DNA from: Cranoglanis bouderius
Lineage: Eukaryota; Chordata; Actinopteri; Siluriformes; Cranoglanididae
Reading direction: 5' to 3'
DNA length: 64,000 nt
Assembly: GCA_023630585.1 (NCBI GenBank)
Contig: CM042548.1
Coordinates: 13,501,027 to 13,565,026 of the forward strand
Positions 29,479-41,037 of this stretch are shown piece by piece (the first letter of the stretch is position 1; every line of letters starts with the position of its first letter). Below the pieces are notes generated by a model, which was not told where the DNA came from, did not search any database, and saw only the letters and a program-made list of their open reading frames with translations. Made by a program: the position numbers and the translations under genes.

Positions 29479-30210
29479 GTGCACAGCTCGATAAATATTG
29501 CAAGAATAAAATGCAATTGCTTGCTTGACACAGGGTCACAAGTTACTACTATTTCTCAATCCTTTTATAATAAGAACTTGTCAGACCAGCATATTCACTC
29601 ATTAAACAACTTACTGGAAGTTGAGAGTGTGAACGGGCAAAGTGTTCCCTATCTGAGTTACGTGGAAGTAACCATCACCTTCCCAAAAGACTTTGTAGGT
29701 ATTGACATTGAAGTGCCCACCTTAGCATTGATTGTTCCTGATTTTTCCCCAAATTCTCAACCTTCGGTGTTAGTTGGCACAAATACGTTGGATGAGTTGT
29801 ACAAAGACTTCTCAGCCCTGCAAACCTGCTACTTTTCTCCCTCATTTGGCTACAAGCAAGTGTTGAGAGTTTTGCAGCTACGACAAGAGCAGAGTACAGA
29901 GGGGAATGTTGGGTTGGTGCGCATGCCAACAAAACAGCCACAGATGATCCCAGCTGGCCAAAGCACAGTAATTTGCGGTACAGCCACTGTTAGAGAGCCA
30001 CACTCAGATAAGTGGTTAATAGTTGAACATCCTTCAGTTTCCCCTCTGCCTGGAGGGTTGATCGTTAAGACTTGTGTTTTCGCACTTGGTGAGAAATTCT
30101 GCTGTCACTTACCTGTTGTAATTTCAAATCCTACTGCCCATGATGTCACGATTCCTCCCAGGTGCATTGTGGCTGAATTAAAGGCCATCCAAGCTGTGCT
30201 TCCTAGTTAG
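29479..30210 (+). CDS. pol: Protease domain of Gypsy pol
   Basis: 243 codons. Retropepsin active site CLLDTGSQVTTIS at about residues 14-26 and a distal VLVGTNTLDEL motif. The second half (VRMPTKQPQMIPAGQ onward) is a linker toward RT, as in other fish Gypsy polyproteins. The frame ends in TAG at 30208, but the RT frame continues in phase, so this stop may be a mutation in one long pol frame. Confidence 0.82.
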   Translation: MHSSINIARIKCNCLLDTGSQVTTISQSFYNKNLSDQHIHSLNNLLEVESVNGQSVPYLSYVEVTITFPKDFVGIDIEVPTLALIVPDFSPNSQPSVLVGTNTLDELYKDFSALQTCYFSPSFGYKQVLRVLQLRQEQSTEGNVGLVRMPTKQPQMIPAGQSTVICGTATVREPHSDKWLIVEHPSVSPLPGGLIVKTCVFALGEKFCCHLPVVISNPTAHDVTIPPRCIVAELKAIQAVLPS

Positions 30211-31551
30211 AAATCAAATAGCAGGAGTGTGCCAGAACCCATTCCAGCAGAGAGCCTTAAATTCAACTTTGCCGACTCACCTGTTTCACCAGAGTGGAGG
30301 GACAGACTTACCAAAAAGCTGCAGAGCATCCCCAAAGTCTTTTCAATGCATCCTCTGGATTTTGGATGTACTGATAAGATTAAACATCGAATCAACCTGG
30401 TAGATGAAACTCCATTCAAACATTGACCTAGGCCTATACATCCCGAAGACAGGGAGGCTGTTAAAAAACATCTTCAAGAGCTACTAAATGTTGGAGTTAT
30501 CCAAGAGTCGGAGTCTCCTTTCTCTTCGCCAATTGTTGTGGTTAAAAAAAAGAGTGGAGATATCCGCCTCTGCATAGACTATCGGAAGCTAAATCAGCAG
30601 ACAATAAGAGATGCATATGCATTACCAAAACTGGAGGACACTTTCATGGCTTTAACTGGATCAAAGTGGTTCTCAGTTATGGACCTAAAGTCTGGATACT
30701 ACCAAATTGAGGTTGAGGAGAAGGACAAAGCAAAGACCGCCTTCATGTGCCCTTTGGGGTTTTACGAATTTAATCGTATGCGACAGGGAGTGACTAATGC
30801 TCCGAGTACTTTTCAGCGGATAATGGAGAAATGCATGATTGACATGAATCTCAAAGAGGTCCTTGTATTCATTGATGACATCATTGTTTTCTCCAAGGAC
30901 TTAGAAGAGCATGAGGAAAGACTGATGAGAGTTCTTAACAGGCTCAAGGACTATGGTCTAAAACTAGCCTCAGAGAAGTGTGTCTTTGCGCAATCCTCAG
31001 TAAAGTACTTGGGTCATATAGTCTCTGACCAGGGGGTCCAAACAGATCCTGAAAAGGTAGCTGCTGTAAAAACCTGGCCAATTCCAAAAAACTTGAAGGA
31101 ATTAAAATCTTTCCTTGGGTTCATTGGTTACTATCGTCGGTTCATCAAGGACTTTTCCAAGAAGATCAGACCCCTCAATTAATTGACTTCCGGGTATCCA
31201 CCTACCAGAAAGAACTTGAAGTCAAAGCATGATACCAGATATCACAACCCAAAAGAGTCCTTCGGTGGAAGGTGGACCACCTCTTGCCAGGAAGCATTTG
31301 ATCTAATCATTAAGGAACTTACCATAGCCCCAGTATTAGCCTTTGCAAACCCAAGACTGCCATACATTCTGCACACCGATGCAAGTGTTTCCGGTTTAGG
31401 TGCGGCTCTATATCAGGAGCAGGATGGGCAGCTCAGAGTTATTGCATATGCGAGCAGAGGACTTTCACAGAGCGCGTCGAGGTACCCTGCTCATAAACTC
31501 GAGTTTCTATCCCTTAAATGGGCAGTTGTCGAAAAATTTCATGATTACCTC
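30211..31551 (+). pseudogene. pol: Reverse transcriptase and first part of RNase H of Gypsy pol
   Basis: In frame with the protease; broken by TGA 30424 and TAA 31180. RT motifs in order are FSSPIVVVKKKSGDIR, CIDYRKLNQQT, FSVMDLKSGYYQI, FNRMRQGVTNAPSTFQR, VFIDDIIVFSK (the catalytic box, FIDD) and SVKYLGHIVS. RNase H begins near 31300 with YILHTDASVSGLGAALYQEQ and VIAYASRGLS, then stops at KFHDYL where the solo LTR starts. The first two breaks look like single-base changes. Confidence 0.9.
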
Positions 31552-33152
31552 TGTAGCGAATTTAGCTCAAATGGGTGAAATATATCTATAACTCTAATCA
31601 AAGCGTGTTCTGATTAGTTATGGATATAAATCGACCATGACAGGGAATGTTATATTAATTACTGACTTACTGTAGTCTAGCTTTAGAAGTAAATGCGAAG
31701 CAGCTTGATCTGTTTGTCCACCAAACTTACCAGGGCAATCTTCGTATTACTCTAATACAATAAATTATTCTTCTGGCCATGAAGTATAGTTTATTCTAAG
31801 TTAAAAGAAATACAGCGTGTAGCGAAGAGCAACATTAAAAGTGAACCTTGCCATGAGTAAAAACAGAGACGATCCAGCGTGATAACCATGGATTTTAATA
31901 ACTACGTAAAACTACTGATATACACAACTAGGTATAAACAAATAATACATATATACAGGGAAAGTGAAAGAAACAAAAGGAAAAATGATGAAAATAACAG
32001 AATGGCAGAACACACAACAGTTTGACCTCGAGAATCAGCAATGAATTGAATTCACCTTCAACAGGGGCACTGGCTTAAAAGGACACCTCTATAGATCAAT
32101 TAAAATTTATACTTGCATTAGTTTTATGCCGTTCACGAGGGTCCTTGGTTCGTAGATTTAGCGAGGAGTTTGCTTAATCTTCCGCGTCGGTAGAGTCGGG
32201 ATGAACGGAGTTGGGTCTCGCCAAAGTAGAAAGAAGAAAGAAAGCGATAATTGCCACGTGCTTAACCGAGACAAAGGAGAGTCCGGAGGAGTACCGGAAA
32301 AAGAGGGCGGAAGAGACCAAGTCCGCGAGAGAGAGAGAGAAAAAGGTGAAGCCAAAAGGTGAAGTTAAAGATGAAGTCAAAAGATAAAGAGAAAAAAAAG
32401 AAGAGAGAGAGTGAAGATGAATGCGTGTCGCTGTCTTTTATGGATAGTGCCAACGTACACGCCTCTCTGAGCTGCTGGCGAATCCAGAGAGAGGAGAAAG
32501 TTCTGGGGGAGAACTTTCTTTGTCTGTTCCAGAGCCGGTTCGCATGTCAAGGCGGGGTTTGTATTAAGTTTGGATTAGAATGAAATGTGGAAAAGTATAG
32601 AATGATACATCCCATCGTCCTATAGTATGCATCATTAATTGGCATATTATGAAACAATGATTTTGATACCAAACTCAAGGAGGTTGTGATACCTGGGACA
32701 GTGAAGGATCATTAGGCATGGTCACAGACAACTAAAAATTAGCTTCTCGCTCAAACTATCTAAAATCACTATAGTTAGGTTATCTAAACACATAACACAT
32801 GCATATATGAATACATTATAACTATCCTAGACATATGATTACATGTTACATTCAAGAGACATTTTCACTGTGTGTGCGTGAGTGTGTGTATGTCCAGAAG
32901 AGGGGGCTGGTGTTCTTCTAATGTCCCACCGGTCTTTGGTCACCTCAGGGTGACCTTTAGGGAGGACGTTTTCCTTCCAGCCTTTTCGGTTCCGATGCTA
33001 ATCCATGTGGTCGTAAACAGAGATTAGATCAGAGATTCACAGGCCCTCGGTCGGAGTTTTGGTTGATCCCTGTTGATGAACCTAATCATGAAGTTTTCCC
33101 AGACGTTCACACCAGTTGGGTTCATGAAAGGTTTCTCTATTGTTGGTGTAAG

Positions 33153-33187
<35 letters not shown>

Positions 33188-33354
33188 TGCAAAAAGGGGG
33201 GGGGGGGTCATGTCTTCACCCCATCTTTTGCATTCCAAGGGCATCTGGCAGCAGAAGGCCTCTCGGGGTTACTCTCGGCCCCCTGAGAGGAGAAACTTTT
33301 TATGTTAAGTCCAGGTTAATTCAGAAATCAGTTTGGATACCGTCAGACGTTACA
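31552..33354 (-). mobile_element. Solo LTR of the retrovirus-like family (subfamily A)
   Basis: 1803 bp, the inverse of the 5' LTR 6154-7955, from TGTAGCGAATTTAGC to CAGACGTTACA. It is flanked by CCTC at 31548-31551 and 33355-33358, and removing it with one CCTC restores the Gypsy frame across the site. It carries (TG)n at about 33157-33186 and a G-run next to it. Frames inside it (32158-33429, both strands) are LTR sequence. It remains as a scar after recombination between two LTRs. Confidence 0.96.
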
Positions 33355-34924
33355 CCTCTATGGCAGCCCATTTACAGTAATAACAGACAGCAACCCTCTA
33401 ACATATGTGCTTACCACTGCCATGCTTGATGCGACAGGATATACGTGGTTAGCTGCACTATCAACTTATCATTTTAAGTTGCAGTATCGGCCTAGGAAGC
33501 AGAATATGGACGCAGATGGGTTGTCCCGATGGCCACATGGAGGGCTCTTGAATGATGCTGCCTCACGGAAAGAGCAGCATCGTATTCTCCAGTTTGCTGA
33601 AAAGCACCTGTCAAGCTCTGTTGGAGAAATCGATGCTGAAGTTGTACAGGCCATTTGTGATAGTCGTCTCATTCAACAGGTTGCAAAGGATGCTGACTTA
33701 CCTGCTGCCTTTGTCAATTCATTGGCCATGCACACGACTGGAGTGCCTGATGCTTATGCATATGAAGATAAATGTGGAGGATTACCACTTATTCCACATC
33801 TGTCCAACTCTGAAATTCAGAGCTTGCAATTGGCAGATCCTTGCATTGGAGAGGTCATCAAACAAATCAAAACTGGAGAGAGTCCATCCTCAACAGTAAG
33901 AAGTGCACTCCCCAGATTGCCATACCTACTTAGGGAAAGGGAACGTCTAGAATTTCATGATGAAGTCCTATATAGGAAGAGGAAAATGGGTGAAAAGACA
34001 ACTTACCAACTTGTCTTGCCTGAGAAACTTCAATCTGATATCCTCAGAAATCTGCATGATGAACTTGGTCATATGGGCATTGATCGCAGTCTAGACATGG
34101 TTCGAAGCAGATTTTTCTGGCCCAAAATGGCTGCTGATGTGGAGCATAAAATCAAGACCTGTGGCAGATGCATGAGGAGGAAGGTATTACCTGGAAAGGC
34201 TGCTCCGCTAGTGAATATTACAACTACCCGACCCTTGCAGTTAGTGTGCATGGACTTTCTTACCTTAGAGTCCGATCGTAGTAACACAAAATATGTGTTG
34301 GTCATCACGGACCATTTTGCCAAGTATGCTCTAGCTGTTCCAACACCGAATCAAAAAGTGAAAACAGTTGCAAAATGTCTGTGGGAGCACTTTATTTGTC
34401 ATTACGGATATCCTGAACGCCTTCACAGCAACCAGGGACCCGATTTTGAATCCCGCTTAATAAAGGAACTTTGTGAGGTAGCCGGAATACGGAAGATCAG
34501 GACAACGCCACACCACCCCAGAGGAAATCCTGTTGAGAGATTTAATAGGACTCTCTTAAGCATGCTTGGAACTCTGGAAACCAAAGACAAAAGCCGTTGG
34601 AAAGAGTTTGTGAGACCCCTTGCTCACGCGTACAATTGCACCCGAAATGAGACCACTGGTTTTAGCCCCTACGAACTAATGTTCGGACGCCAACCTAAAC
34701 TCCCGGTTGATTTAGCCTTTGGGTTGCCTCTGAAGGACAAGGACGAGGTGCCACACTCCCAATACGTGAAGAACCTCAAATCTAATCTCGAGGAAAGTTT
34801 CAAAATAGCTATAGAGAATTCAAGGAAAATGGCAGACCGAAACAAAACTCGATATGACCAACATGTGACAGCATCACAGTTGAACAAGGGAGAAAGAGTT
34901 CTCATAAGGAATGTCCGTGTATGA
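33355..34924 (+). pseudogene. pol: End of RNase H plus integrase of Gypsy pol
   Basis: The frame resumes after the solo LTR; the first ATG is 33407. RNase H ends with VITDSNPLTYVL and NMDADGLSR. Integrase follows: HHCC zinc region (HDELGHMG, then CGRCMRRK), first Asp at 34253 (CMDFLTLE), the place of the second Asp at 34430 (SNQGPDFES) and Glu at 34535 (NPVERFNRT). The codon at 34430 is AAC, Asn in place of the usual Asp, so catalysis should be lost. A TGA at 34922 cuts off the C-terminal domain, which continues in phase. Confidence 0.9.
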
Positions 34925-35674
34925 GGAAAAAACAAACTAACAGACGAATGGGAGGGAGTGGTTTATGTAGTGGTGAGTCAGAGTGGTGACCTACCTGTCT
35001 TTAAGGTGTGTCCTGAGAACCAAGATGGACCTATTCGAACATTACATAGGGACCTCTTACTCCCTTGTGGAAACCTTCCTTCCGAAGTGGATGATCATGT
35101 AACTCAAATTTCACTTCCGAAGCGCAAAACAAGAAAGAGTACAACCAATAAGACATCTGAAGGAGGGGTAGAGTTCTCTGATTCTGAGGGAGAGGAGGAG
35201 GTCTATTGTTTACAACCTATGTTTGACAGGATGGATGAGTCCTTTGTACCCTTCAAACCTTGTATGGAACGGTCTGACAACACCAACGAAGCTACATTTG
35301 ACACCAGTTTGATAGTAAGTCAAGGGTCTGCAGATGACTTACTTGAGGAGTCCACAGCTGTTGATGATCTGCCAAAGGATGATCCTATTGCTGCAAGTGA
35401 CTCACCTGTGAATGAACCTGTTATGGGAAGCAACTTACCTGTGAGTCTCAAAGTCCAACCTGTGGAGGGAAAAGTCGATGTGTCAAGTAATTCACCTACC
35501 TTGAATATGCAAGAAGAATCAAGAAATCCATCAATTCAGAAAGAAGGAGGACCTTGGCAAGAGGCAAGTTCAAGTGGCCAAGAGATGGATAAGGGGGTTG
35601 TAGTTGAACCTGCAACAGAACGACATGAGCCTGAAGTGAGGAGATCTTCAAGGAGAGAAAAGAGAAAAACTTAA
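34925..35674 (+). pseudogene. pol: C-terminal tail of Gypsy pol
   Basis: In phase with integrase after TGA 34922; the next ATG is 34958. It starts with a GPY/F-like block (WEGVVYVVVSQSGDLPVFKV, then LHRDLLLPCG), followed by a long acidic, serine-rich, low-complexity tail with a short repeated AVDDLPKDDP-type pattern. It ends RRSSRREKRKT. The role of the tail is unknown. Confidence 0.8.
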
Positions 35675-35846
35675 GGTACTGACTTACCCTGAACTGGGAA
35701 ATCCTCTGGTAACAATCGTTCAGTCCCTTCTCCGAGGTCTTAATATGGCACTGGTAGAGTCATTTCAAGATGTCACTCATGTGGAAAGTCCGAGAGCCCT
35801 CAATCTTGGAATCAGTGACAGTGTGCAAAGGTACTTGCACATGTTC

Positions 35847-35858
35847 AAAGGAGGAGGG
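35847..35858 (+). promoter_or_regulatory. Polypurine tract of the Gypsy element
   Basis: AAAGGAGGAGGG lies directly before the 3' LTR start at 35859; primer for plus-strand DNA in LTR elements. Confidence 0.85.
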
Positions 35859-37400
35859 TGTAGCCCAGGGCCAAATTAGGGCAAAATTAACAACTATAGA
35901 TCCAAGAAAATAACAAATAAAACATTTAGTTTATCAAATAAATTGTTTAATTAAGTACAATAATATTAAAATTATATTCATTTGAATATAATTAAGATAC
36001 ACTGTGGAAACCCCTACCCAATGAAATAATGGAATTTCACTGCAGATGTAGATCAACCAATTAGCTTGATTTAGTGATAGTAACTCCGCCCACCAGTTAG
36101 ACAAGGACGGAGACGATTTGGTTGAACTTGAGAGAAGATAGGGTTTTTCAGAAAAAAAAAAACTAGGAAAAATAAGAATATTAGAGAAGATATAATGTGA
36201 AACAACACTTAAGTTGTTAAAAAGATATGATAAATGAGATTTTGCTGTTTTGAGTGAGAGTTACACTCTTAAAGTCCAGTTAAGAAACTTCGAGATCGGA
36301 TCGATTAACTTAATAAAAGCTGCGTCACACAGAAGAAACAACAGATTAACTGAGTGTTACCAGGGAATTGGTGAGTTCAATATTCCAACTGAATACTGCT
36401 TGTGTTGTTTGAACTAATGTACTGTATAACATGCGGTAAATGAATGTATTTTGTGATGTAACATTTAATGATTTATGTTCGTGATGTCGGTTGTATGATG
36501 TTAATAACGGATTGTATGATCTGATAAGTTGTTAAGTGAACAATATTGGCTCGAAATTAATCTTGAGCTTGTTATGATTTAATGTAAGTGAACTAAGTGT
36601 GCTGTCTGGTTATGCAGGCCGTTTTTTTTTTTTCTGTGCTATTGAAGGCTATGTTCGAGTTATCGAATCGCTGACGTAGGACTACTTATTCGTGGGAAGG
36701 AAAACAGATGGCGAGCCACCCAAAGAGCGGAGCGGATTGAAATTTCTTGCATTTCGCGTCAGAAACTGGTTGGATATATATTTTTTGAGTTTTTTTCCCT
36801 GCACTATATTTCAAACTGAGCGGATCGAACATTTAACCTGTTAAGACGGAATGCTAAAGACAGCTCAAAGAGGGGCGTTGTTTATTGATTATTACGGTTC
36901 CATAAATACTTGAGTTCATTGACATCATATGGACACTTATGATTGTATTTACAGTTCATACGGGGTGTTTGACAATGTTTGAGATTTAAGTTAATTGATT
37001 TTTATTTCTTTTCCTTTTTTTGTGTGTGTGTAGAACAACAAAAATATAATTCTGGTGAAATAAGACAAAAGAAAAAAACTGGTTTTTAGGAGGGAAATTC
37101 CTAAACATTGACGGTAAGGTGTTTTGTATTATCTGAGATCTATTAACTTTCTTTTTTTGTGTGTGTTCTCAATTTTCTGCTTTGAGGGGCTGAATTATTC
37201 AAGATTTTGATATCGTTATACAGTTTTGTTTAGTTGTTTTGTTTTAGTACCATTGTATCTCTAATTTTTCCTCAACATTTGTGCATATATAAATTCAATT
37301 TTTTCTAAGTTCTGGTGCGTGTGTTTCTGCCTCCTACGTAACCTAAATCTTCTGAGGGCCCTGTGAGGTAAACTTATTACTGTGTCACACAAGTGTTACA
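35859..37400 (+). repeat. 3' LTR of the Gypsy element
   Basis: 1542 bp. Same ends as the 5' LTR. It has about 240 bp (near 36350-36585) that the 5' copy lacks, plus two small extra pieces near 35945 and 36045. The rest matches closely. Confidence 0.92.
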
Positions 37401-38132
37401 TAATATTTATGTTTTATAAGCTTGCATAATATACATATTTAAGGTTTTATCAGTTCTGTATGTTTGATTATTATGTTGTTTTTATGTCTTGATGTTTTCT
37501 TGATTCTTCTATTTATTTATTTATGTATTTATTTATTTATTTATTATAATGTTTCTGCCTTTGCTTTTTTATGTATTTTGATTCTGGAATTGTTTTCCCC
37601 CCCATATTTCTTTTCTTATTTTTCTTTATGAGACTTTAGTTTGACTTGTTTTTCTTCTCCCTCAGATGAAGTGTGTGAAACAGTAAATGTTCTGAATGTT
37701 CTGTTCTGAACGCTGAATTGCGTTTTGACACTCAGACTGAGTGTCGCAGTTCCCTGCTGAGTCGCCGCTACGTGCAGCTCTCAGATGGAGCTCGGAGGTT
37801 CATTTTCTCCCGTGGAGATGAATTTAAACACAGACGCAAATCAGCTTTCACAAACAAATAAATAAGCCACGAGTGCCGATCGGTTTAGCTAACAAGCACA
37901 CGAGCAAACCATGCGAGTGCCGTCGTGCTACACAGTTAACACACAATCCTGAACAAGCAGAAAGAAGAAAAAAAAAACAACGAATTCTCCACAGCATTCC
38001 AGTCGCACAGCAGTAACACATGCATGGGTGTTTAGCGTGCTCTGAGAGACCGGGGTTTATCGATTTCTCCTCCATATTGTGCACTGTGAATGAGTCTTAC
38101 ACCACAAATGGGGCAGAAAATCACTACACATA

Positions 38133-38135
<3 letters not shown>
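37401..38135. other. Non-coding DNA right of the Gypsy element
   Basis: It contains a degenerate (TTTA)n at about 37509-37545. No gene recognised; frames at 37848-38084 show no family motif. Confidence 0.5.

Positions 38136-38193
<58 letters not shown>
38136..38193. repeat. (AC)n microsatellite
   Basis: About 58 bp of AC. Confidence 0.97.
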
Positions 38194-38195
<2 letters not shown>

Positions 38196-38368
38196 AGACA
38201 TCAGTGCTCAACACCGGCACACTGAAATAAACACTGCAGTGAAAAGAGAAAGAAGAAGAAAGCAAGACAATGTTTGTTTACTGTTAAAATAAAATGATGG
38301 TGTAATGACTGTAGTGACAAGAAAATAGACAAAGCTGGTTATTAAATACTCATTACACCACAGTGCTG

Positions 38369-38645
38369 CTGAGTTCTGGATTGTGATTAGTCAGAATGTG
38401 TTGATGAATTTTCTAGAACAGCAGCTCTGATAGTAGTGCAGCTGCAAATCACAGGTTTATTTATAATTAATGCGCTTGTTCTAATACGTTATTGTTTCTA
38501 TAGTAACAGTTAATTCACAGTGTGTAATCGTTTATATGGTGAAGTTTTCTGTAATTTATTTAGCACTTATGGAAGGAGTCTCCAGTGTCAGCGCTTTGTA
38601 ACAGTCAGAGGTAAAGCTGTAACTTTTCTGACATTTTCAGGACAG
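38369..38645 (+). repeat. Dispersed repeat R1, copy 2
   Basis: Matches the inverse of 2378-2690 across its length (CTGCAAATCACAGGTTTAT, TTTCTATAGTAACAG, GGAAGGAGTCTCCAGTGTCAG). Non-coding. Confidence 0.75.
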
Positions 38646-38690
38646 AGGAGTTTACGCTTCTTTGCGGTTTCTCGAAAACATACAACGGAA

Positions 38691-39173
38691 TTTTAATGCC
38701 ACGTTAAAAAAAAAAAAAAAAAATTTAAAAAAATTAAGATTACGAGAATAAAGTCATAATATTTTGAGAATAAAGTCAAAATTACAGTGCAGTAAAGTTG
38801 GCTTTATATTGGACATTCACAGATTCAAGGTTCGCTCTTCTATTTCTCAAGAAATAGCACAAAAATGACCAAATGTGTATTTTCTTGCTCTGAAGTGGAC
38901 AGAAAACAAAGTCCAATTGAATATATTTTTTAATACACATTTTGTCCTTTTTGTGTGTTTATTTATTGAGAAATTGAAGAGCAAATCTCGAATCTGTGAT
39001 TGTCCGATATAAAACCAACTTTACTGCAGTGTAATTTTGACTTTATTCTCAAAATATTATGACTTTAATCTTGTATTGCTACAACTTTATTCTCGTAATT
39101 TTGACTTTATTCTCAAAATATTATGACTTTATTCTCGTAATCTCACTTTATCTTATTACGTGGCACTAAAATG
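38691..39173. mobile_element. Foldback element with long inverted repeats
   Basis: Arms of about 150-200 bp face each other around a centre near 38900. The inner arms match over about 75 bp (left 38785-38860, right about 38970-39045, inverted) with few mismatches. The outer ends are TTTTAATGCCACGTT and TTACGTGGCACTAAAA. The arms contain repeated GAATAAAGTCATAATATT units, one more copy on the right than the left. No protein is encoded; a MITE or foldback transposon is likely. Confidence 0.7.
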
Positions 39174-40053
39174 CCATCGTAAAAACATGATGTAACAAGC
39201 TTCGTTTTTTTTTTTTTTTTACTTCATGAGAGAGAATAAAGAGAGGCTGGTGAGGGAATGACTGTTTATAGCTGCTATAACGTAAGTGAGAACAGGAACT
39301 AACTTCCTAAAACACTTCGGGACAATTTTTTTTTCTGCATACTGTATTATTTTGCTTAGCTATTTTTATCCTTTGTTTATTCTTTTCTTTTTTTTGTTTA
39401 ATTGTTCTTAAATGTATCTTTTAAACAGATAACGTTTCCTGTATGGCTCAATATATGGTATATAAATGAGTTTACATACTGTATGTTGCTTCTACAGGAT
39501 GTACTATCATGTATATGTGGTGTAAATGTGGCAATACATCATATAATGAAAAAAAAACCCACACCCAATGATATAAATGGCAGAAAACCAATATATATAC
39601 ATTCATGCCAACCAACTTTTAACCTCTAAGATCAAGAGATAAAAACCATAATTATCATTACACAAGCTACAAAACTTCTGGAGCACCGAGCTGCACTGTA
39701 ATGAAACGCAGTCATGCCAATAAAGCTTTAAATGAAATCGAGTTACAGTGAAATGAACTGAGTAGAACAAAAGTGAATTGAATGTTGTTGCTCTCATGGA
39801 GCCGTCCACGCTAACACTAACCCTCATCAGGAAAATCGGCAATAACGTCAGCAACCTCTTGCTCTCGTCCCTCTGTAATCGTTTCACCTCCAGTCATTAG
39901 GATGAAGTCTGTTCAGTGGCCGTAAGGTTTATATCAGCCTGGTGCTGCGCCAGCGCTCGGCTCCGTGCCCAGAAAGTGCTCGTCCAGGGGCCGGCCAATC
40001 AGAACACACTCTTCTTCCGCTGGTACTTTTATTTCTGAGCTGCCGAACTGGAA

Positions 40054-40090
<37 letters not shown>

Positions 40091-40514
40091 CATAATGAGC
40101 GTGACGAACCAATTAGTAGCCTGTTCTGTTTGGGTCAAAATCACACAGCTGACATTTTTACAAGATTTTATAAGATTTCTCTAACATTAAAAAGTGCACT
40201 TGAAACCCATAGTTCTATTACAGACACCACAGTGAGGTTATTTATAGCAGTTAAAAATGATTGTTGTTTTAAAAATTTGATTTGATTTCTATAATTCCTC
40301 AGTCCCTGTACAAAACCAAAGAATAGGTTTGGTTTGTAAACGAAGGCTGTCATTTTTACAGAAAAACTACAATACCCTGACATGTTTTATGAATTTACAA
40401 TAAACTACCTTTCATGAAAATGAGCAAAAATTAATCTGTAAAAAAGTAGTGCAAAATTATTGGCACTCTCGCAGTCAATATTTTGCGACACATCAGAGAC
40501 TCAGAGACAGGTGC
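39174..40514. other. Non-coding DNA with a (GA)n tract
   Basis: A (GA)n run lies at about 40055-40087. No gene recognised. Confidence 0.5.
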
Positions 40515-41037
40515 TGCATCTCAATTCACCTACTATCCTTCCTAAATAGTATCCGAGATTAGAATTAGTGTGTCCCAAATCATAGTATGTTCAAATGAGT
40601 ATCCCAAAGGTACCCAGATGGTCTACTACAGTACTTCCAGTGTGGATCCTTGGACACTTTTTCAGCTGATGTTGCCTACAACTCCTTGCACGATGGAGTT
40701 TTGTGACGGTTTGCTTCGACGAATTCATTCAAGGATGCATTTTAGAGAGGTGTAAATGAAATGCGAAAAAATAAATCAAGGGAATGATAAATTAAATGAT
40801 ATAGTATAAATGATATAAGGAATAATGAATAAACAAAAGCTGAAATGCAACGAAGAGTTTGTTTACGGTGGTGGTGTAACTGCGTAACTTGGCAACAACC
40901 TTCTCTTCCGTTACACGACGTGTTAGTATGTCCCAGTACTTGCAAACTCTTTTGCTACACACTCAAAAGTATGTACTTTTTCTTCACAAAAAGAGTACAC
41001 ACTTTTAGTGCACAGTATAAGTAGGCGAACTGACACT
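40515..41037. mobile_element. Candidate non-autonomous DNA transposon
   Basis: The ends CTCAATTCACCTACT (40520) and AGTAGGCGAACTGACA (41022) are inverted with two or three mismatches. The body has paired TAGTATGT and AAGTATGTACTTTTT blocks. No coding sequence. Class and exact ends are uncertain. Confidence 0.4.

Larger units (their letters stand above)
26278..37400 (+). mobile_element. Ty3/Gypsy element with PNMA-like gag, interrupted by a solo LTR
   Basis: LTRs at 26278-27557 and 35859-37400 share TGTAGCCCAGGGCC at the start and CACAAGTGTTACA at the end. Inside are gag, protease, RT, RNase H and integrase, with no env. An 1803-bp solo LTR (31552-33354) splits RNase H. A polypurine tract lies before the 3' LTR. 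I could not establish the target duplication: the left flank is an AT microsatellite, the right flank TAATATTT. The gag type suggests the fish Gypsy lineage related to the source of vertebrate PNMA genes. Confidence 0.93.
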
